From Limanda limanda (Eukaryota; Chordata; Actinopteri; Pleuronectiformes; Pleuronectidae): a DNA stretch of 64,000 nucleotides. The stretch lies in assembly GCF_963576545.1 (NCBI RefSeq), contig NC_083646.1, positions 13,185,238-13,249,237 of the forward strand, given 5' to 3'. Each line of letters starts with the position of its first letter. Within the stretch, counting starts at the first letter, position 1. Below, piece by piece: positions 1 to 21,090 of this stretch. The notes under the pieces were generated by a model that was not told the DNA's origin, searched no databases, and saw only the letters and a list, made by a program, of their open reading frames with translations. A program made the position numbers and the translations under genes.

Positions 1-112
1 AGAATCGAATCGCAATACTTGCAGTATCGCAGAATCGCAATACTATTGAATCTTGGCCCAAATATCGCAATACTATTGAATCGTCATATTTTTGCCAATT
101 CCCACCCCTAAT
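1..112 (-). mobile_element. Partial hAT-like interspersed repeat end
   Basis: Two copies of a motif reading CGCAATACTATTGAATC are followed by a terminus which, on the minus strand, begins TAGGGGTGGGAATTGGC. That is typical of nonautonomous hAT-like repeat ends in fish. It sits in the TMEM245 intron after exon 11 and runs off the left edge, so its length and other end are unknown. Confidence 0.4.
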
Positions 113-122
113 TAAAAGATCA

Positions 123-8725
<8,603 letters not shown>

Positions 8726-8810
8726 GGAGAAACAGGAAACCACGGCACTTCTGCAGCGGAAGTGGCTCTTCTCCTGTTTTATTCCTACAGGATTTTGTTA
8801 TATTTGTTAA

Positions 8811-9964
8811 AGAGATAGTTCACCGAAAAATGAAAATTCACTCATTATCTACTCACAACAATATAGCGGTGGGTGAAGTGTTTGAGTCCATAAAACACTT
8901 TTGGAGTTTCAGAGCTGCAGCTAAATCCAATAAAATTCAAGTAAATGGTTTTTCAAATTTAAAAAAACTACACACAAAACATAAAATGTCTCCATAGTGC
9001 TCCTGAGGCATCATCCAAGTGTCCGTTAGCCCCAATCTTCAAATTGGACTCAAAACAAGGTCATTTATACTTTGTTTTTACCCTAAATGTTTGCTGTTAT
9101 CCTCCTGAAGGCCGATTTATACTCGGCTTTTTACGCAGAAAAATTGGCTGACGCACGCAAGCCGCAACACGCCCTCCGCAAGTACGCGAGGGGCGTGTTG
9201 CGGCTTGCATGCGTCAGCCAATTTTTCTAACTATACGACAAAGCGACGCGAGCCTCACGCAGCCCGCAAGGCTTGTGATTGGTCTGCTTACTACATCCCG
9301 TCCGGAGTCGCATTTCCGGTTTCATGCCCGGAAACTGCGTAAACCACGGAAGATTTAGAAGAACGAATATGGACCAAAATAGAAGAGCACTTGGCAGAAA
9401 AGATCCGAAACCATGTCCACTAGTATAACCCGTCACTAACCGGCGGATTTGTCCGCCAGAAAAAGGCTCTGAGCAGCCGCCGTGGCGATGTCAATAAACG
9501 TGTGCCACAAACGAAGAAGAGCCGACTTCAACAAAAAACATTACTCCGCCTAGTGGTCTGGCGGTGAATTGCGTTGCAACACGCGCAACTGTGGGGGAAC
9601 TATAAACCAAAACGAGTCCGTAGAAGCTGCGTGCGTGCGTGCGTGCGTAAAAAACTACTATAATTCGGCCTTAATAGACAACATTTATGCTAAAATCATG
9701 GAGTCAAATTTGAATGTCGGGGCTTCCACACACTATGATGACACCACAGGAGAAGTATGGAGGCATTTCATGTTTGTGTCTGTTGTTTTTTTACGTTTAA
9801 GGAAGTGGTCATCATTTACTTCAACTGTATTGGATTTGGCTGCAACGCTGTTTCCCCCCTGAAACTCCAAAAGAGTTTTGTGGACTCAAACACTTCTCCC
9901 ACCTCCCCATCAGCATAGTGGTGAGGAGATAATGAGGGAATTTATATTTTTTGGGTGAATCCCT
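8811..9964. mobile_element. TTAA-flanked foldback DNA element with long terminal inverted repeats
   Basis: TTAA sits at both borders (8807-8810 and 9965-9968). The left end (AGAGATAGTTCACC, then AAGTGTTTGAGTCCA, TTTTGGAGTTTCAG and AAATCCAAT) is mirrored in reverse complement at the right end. The imperfect terminal inverted repeats extend roughly 320 bp (about 8811-9130 and 9640-9964). A TTAA target duplication fits Kolobok- or piggyBac-type nonautonomous elements; the superfamily is not certain. No transposase frame is visible. The core (9131-9640) is CpG-rich and contains a separate strong hairpin. It lies between the TMEM245 promoter and the FRRS1L 3' end. Confidence 0.75.
9137..9228. repeat. 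Near-perfect 38-bp-arm palindrome inside the foldback element
   Basis: The left arm 9137-9174 and right arm 9191-9228 are reverse complements at 37 of 38 positions, with a 16-base loop. The arms begin AGAAAAATTGGCTGACGC. This is a strong cruciform/hairpin candidate nested in the larger inverted repeat. Confidence 0.95.
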
Positions 9965-10518
9965 TTAAATTATATCATCAAAATAAACAAACACGGTCCT
10001 TGTTTTTACTTTCACTCATGTGTTTAACATAAATTAAATGTGTAACTTTAAATCAATTATGTGTATTTTTTCTCTTTCATGCTTTGGTGGCTCATTGTTT
10101 AAGCTGTAAAAAAACAAAACAATGTGAGACAATATATCTTCAATACAATCAGACCAATTAGAAACATATATTCACATAATATAGAAGCTCATGCTTACAG
10201 ATCTTATTTGACACATTTAAGTTATGAGCTATAGTCACTGGTCATAAATCTGGAAGACTTTTTTCCATACCTGATTTCCAACTAAATTCAAAATTACTAA
10301 GACTAATATCATCAAAATATTGGGCACATGACCTCAGTTGTAATTCTATTAAAATATATCATTTTTTTCACTGTTTGACCCATTTTTCAGCCGGCAGTTC
10401 CAACACAGCAATATCTGTATTTTTTTTATAATGTTATTTTACATTCTTAATTTTGTAACAATAATAAACAAATATAGCAGATTGTTTCATTAAGAGGCAT
10501 CTCAACATATTCAGTCAT

Positions 10519-11359
10519 TTTATTACAGATCAAAAGGCTACAGTAACAGGGGGAAATAAGTCCATGTCCAAGCAAAATGTTCTTAGATCCTCAGTTTGCT
10601 CCTGTTCAGTGATGTTGTTGCTCACCTTGGAGATAGTAACCAAACTCGTGTAGCAGTCTCTCTCTGTTTGTGCGACACAGTCACAGTGCAACAGCCCTGA
10701 TAATCAAACAGCCACTGTTGAGGTAAAGGTGGGGGAAAAGTTCTTAAAGGGAAATTATAAGTCAAGATGAGTCAAACGAAAATAATTGTTTAAAAGTTCA
10801 TGAAAATATTTTTTTATTGTAAACGCATACAGTAGGCAGAACTTGGATATTTAAACTCTTATTTTCATTTTAAACATGAGTGAGGGGACAGGACAGGTTT
10901 GTATATCAGCTGTGAGTTGGTTGGTTTCTTTTGTCCTTAGGCAGACTCACACTGTCTTATTCTTCTCATCACCAGTGAACATTGGCTTTTTGAAATTATT
11001 CCTAGATTTCCCAGTACATGCTGTATTTTTGAATACTTGTGAATGTGTACCCATTGTACTTTTTTAACACTTGGTAGTTACGATAAATACTTAAAGTAGT
11101 TGACCTATTTAAACAAAAAAACTACTCTGTTATCAGACCTCTTGTAGTGACCCCAGTACATAACACTTATACAATATAGGTTTAATAATTTGTCTGGATC
11201 CTCTGGGTGAGTTCAGAGTAATGGATATACAGTATATTCTCTATGTGTTTAAAATGTCTAACACTTTGTGCAAAGTGCACACTTGAATGTGGCATCTAAA
11301 AAATGTCGACTTGTTTTTATTGCTGCTTCATCTCCTCTTCTGTGGTCTGCTGTGCTTCA
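10519..11359 (-). other. Putative FRRS1L 3' untranslated region
   Basis: AT-rich DNA downstream of the FRRS1L stop. On the minus strand AATAAA hexamers occur at 11316-11321, near 10814 and at 10519-10524. Any could end the transcript; the true site cannot be decided by reading. No other gene is seen. Confidence 0.4.
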
Positions 11360-13194
11360 TTATGGTGTCCCCATCAGTAGGTAGAAGGTGAGAGCTACGA
11401 TGAGCAGTAAGCAGAGGGGAGAGTTGAAGGTCTGGTACGCTGTGGAAGGCATGAAGATGTCCTCGTACTTATAGATACTGATCATGTGGTCGCTGACGGG
11501 CGGGCTGTCGATGTCATGCCTCGTGATGGAACCTATCGGGAAAGGTAAGACAGTGTAAGATGACAAACAAACATAAAAAGGTTTGACTTTAAGCTGATGC
11601 TTGACTCACCTTGAATGGCGGGACCCCATGCGAACAGGTAATACCACGACAGGTGTAAGTCCACCAGTGTCTCCTCTCTGGGGACATACAGCGGCCGTTT
11701 GAAACGGCAGGTCACCCGATTGCTATCGAAAACTCCCTCCTCATCTCTGGCCGGGTTCCTCTTGATCTCCTTCGCCCACTGGCCGACGTTATAGAAGTGA
11801 TGAATCCGCACACGACCGTTGTCATCATGGACGCAGCCCATGACATCGTCTCCACCCTGAGGATAAAGAAAGGAATTAACAAGGTTGGATGACCTTTACC
11901 GCAAAATGTTTCCTCACCATATTAACTAAACACTAACAATGGTCACTTGACTGGTTGTCAAACTCATCTTTAACGGATTTTTAATTTTTACAAATATATT
12001 CTATGGTGTTAAACATGAACTCAAAGCAGTTCAGCCCATGATTATATTTTCATGTGAATAATTGTATTTTAGAGGGAAAAACTAAATGATATTAGAGGAA
12101 ATACAGTCAGAAAACTCAAAATATTGAAAATGAATGGAGACATTTGCTTAAATATGTGCCTTCCTTTAAATGTCTTATCATACAATATATACACAGCTTC
12201 TCATTATGGAAACTTTTGGAATAAAAGCCCACATTCTTACTCTTCCTGTTGTTAGTATTTGAACTGACTGTAAGATATTAAAAAGTTGCATAATTCTCAA
12301 CATGTCCATGTTTGATTAGGGATTATTGATTGTACATTTCAAAGAACCTTGTCTGACAGCATCTAAGGTCAATTATGTGAAGCAAACACAACAAAATGTG
12401 TATTAGCCCGACCTAGAGACAGGAATAACAGGAACAGCAGTCAGAGAGGTTGTGTGGCTGCTCACCATTTTCTTGTCAGAGGAAAAACCCACGGCCACCC
12501 AGCCGTCTGTGTCTGCACTCATTTCATACTCCACGTCTGTGCCAATGCGACGGTAGCTCAGAAAGTAGTCACACGATTCTGCATCACACCCTGGCTTCCC
12601 ATACCTGGACAAAGACAAAGACAGACAGTTGTTATCTCACTCACATTGAAATATCACACAGTCAAACATTTGGCTCACAATATTCAGAATATCCATGTAG
12701 AACCAAAGTAAAGCTCTATTCAGGTTTTAGAGAACAAGCACAGTGGAAAGTTTCCATGTTTAGCAGCAGATCTCTGAAGTCAGGCCACAGAATGTAGTAT
12801 AAAGCAGTTCTGGGAAATACAGCTGCAAAAGAGCTCTGTGTCCAGAATGAAGGAGCTGGTAAAAGATGTTTCTGTCTCTGACCTGATGCAGCCTTTGGTG
12901 ACTCCACAGTCAACGACTTTGATCTTGGCAAAGGGATCCACTGGTGGAGCGGTGGGGAACGGATAACCTGCAAAATCAGCAACAAAAACACATCTGATGC
13001 CTGTTTTCAAATAGGTAAGCTAGAAGAAGACTATCAGTACAGATGTTTTGGCTTCACTTCTTCAATGTGCTATTTGAGGGTTAAGACTTGGTTTTAGGGT
13101 TAGCAGGGTAAGCAGCTAGGGAATTTCATTTTATATTGTCAATGAGTGTCCTCACTGAATACAAACGTGTGTTTGTGTGTGTGTGTGGTTGAGA

Positions 13195-13241
<47 letters not shown>

Positions 13242-13675
13242 GTGTACGAACAGCAGGGAGCTGGCCTCGGTGCTGAAAGGCTGAAAGGCCTCTTACACAG
13301 GAGACAGGTCGAATCCAAGACATGAGAAAAAGAGCACATGTTAATTTTCTTCTTGTATTCTCTGTTGATTTCTCTCTATCCTGTGTTATCGACATTGGTC
13401 CGCATGTAAATGACATGTAAACAAATACCCCATTGGCTGGGAGTCATCAGTAAACTGAAATGTAACTACTCACCGTCATCGGACAGATATCTGGACTCCA
13501 GGAAATCGGAGGCAAAGGTGCTGTACGAGTCCTTGTGCTCCTGGTGCCCCGGCTCTCCGTGCTCCCCGAGGCCGGCCCTGAGAGCTCCCTCGTCGGTGGG
13601 GCTCGGTGCGACCCCCCACCATCCGCCCTGGATCAGCAGCACCAGCAGCTGCACGAGCCTCCGCAGGAAAACCAT
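11360..13675 (-). CDS. frrs1l: FRRS1L, ferric-chelate reductase 1-like (DOMON domain) protein
   Basis: FRRS1L is an ER/membrane-associated protein needed for AMPA-type glutamate receptor assembly in neurons (family knowledge). Exons on the minus strand: 13675-13474, 12967-12883, 12604-12466, 11856-11610 and 11532-11360, with continuous phase and GT-AG borders, giving 281 residues (the human protein is of similar size). The ATG at 13675 is the first in-frame one; an upstream in-frame TTG is not used. Residues 1-22 are a signal-peptide-like hydrophobic segment. The DOMON region spans about 100-220, with [29 protein letters not shown] and the Cys-containing [12 protein letters not shown] hydrophobic C-terminal tail (about 262-279, [15 protein letters not shown]) is a likely tail anchor or lipid-anchor signal. 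No reductase transmembrane cytochrome domain is present, as expected for the L form. Confidence 0.96.
13167..13238. repeat. (GT)n/(GA)n microsatellite in FRRS1L intron 1
   Basis: A GT run passes into a GA run of about 45 bases, so the FRRS1L pre-mRNA carries a CU-rich and CA-rich tract here. Confidence 0.95.
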
Positions 13676-14110
13676 GGCCAATGATCTAAATATGAAACAG
13701 CCACATGCAACTACTGAACCGAGCTGATATCAAACCAGATCCTCATTTCTGTTTCCATCCCTGTTTCTCCGCAGGTCTCCATCGCAGCTTCACTGAAATC
13801 ATCTCCGCATCATAATTGGCTGCTCGGCTGTTTATTCTCGCGGATGTAGGGGGGGTTCAACGTGTGATTATCAGGCTAATCCAGCCCCTAATTACCCAGA
13901 CTGTTAACCTAACCATCTAATTCGGATACACGACTATAATCTTTTTTTAAATCTGAGTCTAGCTGCTGCTCCTGCTCGGTAATCTGAGATATTAGTCGGT
14001 GGAAGTATTGGCTGGATGAATGGTTTCGCCCGGTTTCTCCCTCCTCAGTCAGTCACAGTAACGACCAATGAGGAGCCGAGACGTGCTGATATAAGGATCG
14101 ATCAATTGGG
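13676..14110 (-). promoter_or_regulatory. FRRS1L upstream/promoter region
   Basis: The region upstream of the FRRS1L ATG includes an inverted CCAAT box (CCAATGAGG at 14064 on the plus strand). The CpG-rich coding exon 1 lies directly downstream. The start site is not determinable from sequence. Confidence 0.4.
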
Positions 14111-16610
14111 GATTATGGTTTATAAACGCTGCTGATAAAAAGGAATTTTTTAAACAATTGCCACATAATCTCTCACAGATTTGAACACTTGGGTGTGATG
14201 ATGTAAAACAAAACCAATAACTTGCTGAAATAACCTGATTGACTGAATTTGGATAGACTAAAAACCAATATATATATTTATATTTAGTTGAAATAAAATT
14301 ATTGCCAGGGACACAGCCAGGATTTGAGTCCCTGTTACACTAAGAATTCAAAATGCAAACAACTATAATTATGGATTAGCAATTGGATGTTCAGGTTTTG
14401 TTTTATTAACTGCATTTCTGTAAATGTTATTTTATAATATTAAGGTTTAAGTGGTTTTCTTTCCCACACTGTCAGGCTTGAATTTCTGCTGGAGCATTCT
14501 TTTATTTATCTTTGTGGATAAAGTTGATACATTTAAATTTGTGGGATCTAAGTCAACAAATGGAATAGGCATGTTTTATTAATGTTGGACTCCCCAAAAT
14601 AAAAACAGACATTCTGAAGTGGTAATAAATCTGGCAAATGTTTTTCACAACAAATAATTTGTGTATTTTTGTGCTGAACCTAATGTAGATTCTGTTTTAA
14701 AATTTACAAAGGTTTGTGCAGCCCTATAAGAACTCCCTGAACACATTATTAATTTAATACTGTGCAGCTTTGCTTTAATTTGTGATTAAATGTCCCCACC
14801 AGTCGTGTCCCAGATGCTTTTAGAACACTGCAGCACATGTGTTCCTGAAGTACTGGTGAATTTTTAATCCCTAAGTAGATATATATATAATTCTGTACAT
14901 GATTTAAATTAATAAAAATGCATTGTTTCAAATGACAACTGGGGACTCAACTCGTAACTAATCATTATCTGACTATCCCTGCTTACATCCTGCAACTGCC
15001 TGTACACAGTCCTGCCACTGGATGGTGATATAACTCCACAGTTTCAACTTCATATCCAGATCTGCCTGGGAAGGCTCTTCCCAGACCAGCTACCTGTCTC
15101 ACTTTTATTCTATTATATCCCAGGAAACACCCAAACTCTTGACACAGTGTAGTAACTGTCACTTTATTTGTCAGTTGACAGTTTCAACAAAAAAATTCAC
15201 AAGAGCTACCTTTATATTTTTGAGGATTTCAGTCACCTCAGTGTTTATTTAGGAATAACACTCTGCCCCTTACAGACTTATTAAAGCCTTTGACTCACCA
15301 GAGAGAAAACAACAGAACGCTTCAAAGAAATTTTAAATTTCATAATGATGGCAGTGATGAATGTAATACATTATATTGAACAGGTTTACAACATATTCAA
15401 TGTATTAGCACACATTTATTTATTAGTTTAATTTAATTGCAGACTAACAGCAGACTTTGGTTAAGTTAATACAAAATTTAAATATATATAAAAAAACATA
15501 GTTTATAAAAACTCTATAACTGGTTACTTTCATATTTTTTAGTTTGGTCAGTTATGTGCAGCTTCATATTTTTACCAGGTTCAGAAGTTGAAGAGGTGAT
15601 AAATAAAGCAGGGAACGTTGCTGTTGGCATCTGTGTCCTGTAGGTGATGCTGGTGTTTCACTGTGTGAAGGAAACTTATATTGAGTGACAATAAAGATGA
15701 ACTAAAATACATATCTCACATTAACACACATACTCAAACACAAAGCTTGTAAATAGTTTTAAAAAACAAAACAGGAAATCTGATGATAACCAGCAAGTAA
15801 TTTTGAGGACAAAATAATGACACCTTTATAATTATAAACCTTGAGTTGTCCTGCATGCTCTAACACGCCTGTGTGCGTGTTAAGCTCACGTTGGAAAGCA
15901 TGCAGTTCTAAAGAACAACCCCTCATGCATTTAAAATGTGTGTGTTTTTTCTATCATGTCTGTGCACATACGTGTTTGCACATACAAGAGTGTGTGACCT
16001 TTAACCCCCCCTCAATTCATACCACTCCTCTCTGCAGACACAAATCAACCTGATCAATCGCTCCTCTTATTCTCAATCCGCCCAATTATCCCTCGTTTAT
16101 CCTCGTATTATTTCCACTTCCACTCCAGCCCTCTCGATCCCTCTCTCTCCCCTTCCCAATTACCATTCCATGTAGGGAGCAATGCTTGCTGGGTAATGAG
16201 GGACTCTGGGCGTACCAATCTTATCTTAATAGCCTTAAAGGGCCTAACACAAACACCCAGTCGGTTTCGCACACTCACACCGTCCGCACACATCCGTCCA
16301 CGCGTGTCCTGCCATAGAGAGAGAGACAGGAGGAGACGGAGAGCGAGAATGAGACAGGAGAGAGGAAAGGGGATGGTGGGAGAGGAGCAGTGAGGAGAGG
16401 GTGAGGCTCGCCTTGGGGTGGGGGGTATGGGGGTTTGAGGGAGGGAGGGGGGTTAGTCTGGTAAATGTCAGTGGTGTGTCTCCTGGGCCTGAGAGACGAG
16501 TTAGTGACAGGAGAACAATGGCCGCTGGATCCATTCAGAAACACAGCTGCTATGAGTGCATGCCTGGATCTGTCGTCTGCTTAGCCATCAACCAGCAGTT
16601 GCAAAGGTGG

Positions 16611-16612
<2 letters not shown>

Positions 16613-16686
<74 letters not shown>
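16613..16686. repeat. (CA)n microsatellite
   Basis: An uninterrupted CA dinucleotide run of about 74 bases. Confidence 0.98.
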
Positions 16687-16690
<4 letters not shown>

Positions 16691-19600
16691 CTAATAGGAA
16701 AAATGCATACCTGCAACACAGCCAGCCATACACAATTGTGCATCCGGACAGGCTAGGCAAGGTAAGCGCAGGATGCTGGGAATCAGTAGTGATGTGGAAG
16801 GCGTAGTCAGTAGGTAACAGCCCCTCCAGACTCATGTGGCCAATTGAACATACATGGAAGTTGTGCTCACTCATATCTGCCTCTGCTACCTGCTTAAACA
16901 ATAAAGGTAAGGATTTCCTATAATGTCGTTACTATTTACAAATCCAATGAGGGGGACCAAAACCAACAGTGACATGATCTGACAACGTTTTTAGTCCGAA
17001 AATGATTAAGAGCATTGATTACATATTTAAGAGTGACACATTTAGGTAGGAAGATGTTATGACCTCATTGCTGTTCGATGGAATGGTGGAGAATGAGCCA
17101 AGGAAGCACAAGTTAATGTTTGGAGTGAAGGAATGTTCTTTTTTCCCTTTTTTTCAAAAGAGATCATGTGAGTGCTAATATCTATGAACAGGTGACATTT
17201 GGTTCAGACCTGGATAATGAGCTGGATGGATCTGATTTCAATACGTTTGCAATTTGTGATCAAGTGGCCAATCAGCCTTTTTGATTGCCCTTCTAGTTGA
17301 TACTGTTTATTGTTGACAATAATAATAACCAAAATCTGCCTACTCTTTTATATATATTTGTACTTCACTTAAAAATATTTAACAGCTCCTTATCTCTCCT
17401 GTTCCACTCAGTGGCTCATGTATTACAGTGTATCTGTAGCAGAGGTATCATTTGATCCCTTCAGAGAGCTGCAGCAGTAAACTCCCCGTGGCTTCTTTTT
17501 TTTTTATTCTGGCATCTAAACTCTACGTTGGAAACCTCCCACCTCATTCTCTGCTGGACAGTAGAGCAGATCACTTATCGACTCAGCCCCACTCATAGCG
17601 TCAAGCTATTACCTCTGTCTCTAACTCTCCCACTCGCGCAAACAGTCATAAAGCAGGTCCGTGATCTCGCTGCAGGCCCCTCCACCCCCAGGGCCTCATT
17701 TAGGAGATGTCAGAAATCACTTTACTCACAGACGAAAGTAAGAACTATTGACATGTTCTACTGGCTGCAGAGCGAGTGCACCTCCGCCCCTTCCCCTCCC
17801 TTGCTTCCCACTCACAGACTAAAAAGACACACACTATTATTATACTTATTTCGTAATTTTCTGTGACTGTGGGAAATGAACAAAAGCATGTCTGTCTTTG
17901 TCATATTTGCATACCTGGTTTGGTTTGTGCAGTTTGTCTGTTGGGGTCTCTGTGTGTACCAAAGGCTGAGAGGTTCCATTGTGCTAATGAAATGTTTGCA
18001 ATAGAGATCAGAAGGCACAGATGAGACATCGATCAGCACTCATTAAACACCCCAAACTGGGATCACACACACAAACACAGGGACACACATTCAAATGCAC
18101 ACACTCAGCTACATGCACAGGTACAGCTGACAAACAGAAATATGTATTTAAGCTCGGGAATGTATTTGATCTCATTCCAGCTTTGCACACAGTGGCATCC
18201 GTCCCCTGCCGTGGGAATGACTCTCAAAGCTCGTATTGACAGCTGACTTATAATGCTTGTTGTCAGTAGACTTATCCATTAAGCTGTGACACCGCTCTCT
18301 CTCTCTCTGTCTCCATATAGACACGCCGACTGGTCAGGGCCTTAAGCAGTGATTATGGTGTTGGGCAGTGGGAGCTAGGGGCTGCACCGTCATTAGTCTG
18401 GTTAATCAGAGCCTTGCTCCAGGTTAAGCTGCGCAGCCTCAAGAGACAGGCTGATGAGCTGAGAACCGTGCCCAGCCTACAGTTCTCGGGTCTGGGCTCC
18501 AGCGGCTCCCCTGGCCCCAGCCTGCTCCAGCCAGTAATCTATAACTCTCCCCTGGAGCATGGCATGGAGGCTCAGCCTCCTGGACAACACTGACACACGA
18601 TGCATGATAATGAGACACACAGAATGACTCACTGTCACACACACACCTGTTCGCACATAGCCACACTTCCCACTGATGCAGAGTTAGCAGTCATCACTGA
18701 CTTTTTCTGCTCGTCTTCCAAGAGTATTATGCTCAATAAGACTCCAAAAACAAGCGAGTCCCTGTGAGTCGCAGTGACCTTGACTTAATGACCGTTCTCG
18801 TTCAACATCTAAATGCTTAACTACTCCTGTCCATGGAGCCCGATAACAGCCAGCTCAGCAGAATGAGTGTATAATGACCACAGGGACCAGTGGAACCATC
18901 CAGACACACACACCCATACACAAACAAATTCCGAGGGGGATACAAGGGGCCTCAGCTCAGCAGGGACCCTCCAGAGATGTGTATCTGAACCAGGCCTACC
19001 ATTGGCCAGCCTTCTCTAACCCAGCATCCCCTGTGAGCTCATTAGCCCCAATCATAACCACTTCTCTATGTCTACTCTACACACTCCATCCATCGCAAAC
19101 CTGCCACACACAAATTACACCCTCCATCAGGATCGGATGGATAGCGTGTGTCTGTGACCGTAGGAGTGCATGTGTGTTTAAAGGACAAGGAAGGTCGGAG
19201 AGCCCTGTGAGCCCTGTGAGCCCCCCCGACATTTCCCAGTGGACTTTGCAGACCCTAGTGGAGCAGAGTGGAGTGTGCAGGAGGCGGCAGGAGAGGAGAC
19301 AACTGGAGGTGAAAAGTCGGCAGAAGGAGGTTAAGAGCTGTGTTTTCAGGTGATGGAGTGGACGACCAGGTTTTCAGGCCCCTGCACTGCTCTTTTGTTC
19401 CGTGTGACCCATATGGGCGGAGAGGGAGAGGGGGGAGGAGCGGGAGGCAGAGAGAGATGAAGAAAGAGGCTTTTCATTTAAAAAATGAGTGCATGCTGCA
19501 GACACTGGACGGACCCCAGAGAACCACTGAATGGGATGAGACAACAAAGAGCCCCATCATCAGTTTAGTGAATGGATCTGTCCATCCATCCCTTTTATCT

Positions 19601-20130
19601 CCCTCCGCTTGTTGTTTTTTTCACCGTCTCCTCCTCTCTTAATCAGCCTCTCATTGTGCCATTAGCTGAACCTGTAGTCTTAATCAGAGGCTTGGCACAG
19701 TCATCATCGCTATCCGCTGCCCTTCTCACCCGCCCACACACGCGTGCACACACGCTAAATAAACACATTTTAATGTGACACCAATCATGTTATCTACTCA
19801 ATGAGCCCCCGTCCTTCTCCCCCCCCTTCATGTAGCCCACAACCCAAACGCAACACATGGGACGCCCGTCTCTCCCGTCCGTCAGTCAGCGCCAACACTG
19901 ATGGTCTTAATATGTGTGTGTCTGTGTGTGTGTGAGTGTGGTCTTGGCAAGTATCCCAAGGGGAGGGAGAATTACTTCAACGCAGTAACCTGAATCACCA
20001 CCTATCTAAAATCTTTGCATAAATACTGTAAACACACACACACACACACACATATTTAGACCATCAGTGTGTTGTGTTGTCGCTGACGGACAGGAGAGAC
20101 GGGCGTCACACTTTTTCTCTCTCTCATTTA

Positions 20131-20133
<3 letters not shown>

Positions 20134-20179
<46 letters not shown>
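20134..20179. repeat. (CT)n microsatellite
   Basis: A CT dinucleotide run of about 46 bases. Confidence 0.98.
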
Positions 20180-20181
<2 letters not shown>

Positions 20182-20332
20182 GCATGTCAGCGAGTGTGTA
20201 TTGATAATGTCCATTAGCATATTTATGATCATTGCCAGCCTCGTATTGTTTGCTCGCTCCATTAATCTTCATCTGGTGCCTCTCGACTGACAGCTCAATC
20301 TAACAGGGCATCACTGGGCACTGGGCGCACAG

Positions 20333-20334
20333 AC

Positions 20335-20403
<69 letters not shown>
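20333..20403. repeat. (CA)n microsatellite
   Basis: A CA run of about 70 bases with one CAAACA interruption. Confidence 0.98.
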
Positions 20404-20407
<4 letters not shown>

Positions 20408-21030
20408 AGAATGCATAGTACATGAAGTACATAAAGCGTGTTTGCATCAACAATCAAGCGGCATTGTCCCACATGTGCACACACACACACGTGTTCAGGC
20501 AGTCAGCTTGATTGACATCACCCCTGTGAGTGTAATCACCGGAGGTTATCCAACCCAGCTGTGCAGGGGTCTGCTCAGCTTCTCCTGCACAGCGCTGCGG
20601 TGTCGTACCCGCAGGCGAGTGTGAGCTCCCTCTGGGCCAGAGGTGGGTGATGGTGCCCCAGGATCAGTGTGTACCAGCCTCACTCTGTACATCTGCCTTC
20701 TTACACACACACACAAGAACAGCCCTAAAATGTTATGTATCTTGAGCCCAGCCCCCTTGTCATTAAAGACCCCATAAGCAAATACAATTTAATATGCAGC
20801 AGGTAAAAGTACTGCAGAAACACACACAGGGAGTAACTGTGGTGTGTGTGTATCAATTAGGACGTGATGACAACATGTATTTGTGCATATAGACAAGTGA
20901 GCACTCCTGTAATGTTCGCACAAATGTTAATGTGTTTGTTTAAAGCCAGTGTGAGTGACTCACAGCTGATTACTGGATGAATGAGTGCTGGAAGCTGGCC
21001 AAGTTCAATGGGAGGTCTGTTCTCCTGTTG

Positions 21031-21090
21031 CCTCTTCCTCCTGCTTCCCTCTCCTCCCTCCTCCTCCCTCCTCCTCCTCCTCCTCCTCCT
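21031..21090. repeat. (CCT)n trinucleotide-rich tract
   Basis: A CCT/CTC triplet repeat in a C/T-only neighbourhood. It opens all plus frames over a short distance and accounts for the Ser/Leu/Pro-rich open frames here. Confidence 0.9.

Noticed and set aside
14285..14345. Possible tRNA/SINE promoter motif
   Set aside because: Only a weak B-box resemblance with no fold or tail.
18874..19353. 159-codon plus-strand frame
   Set aside because: Starts in a CA-rich stretch, no recognisable family, no splice sites in phase; most likely chance.
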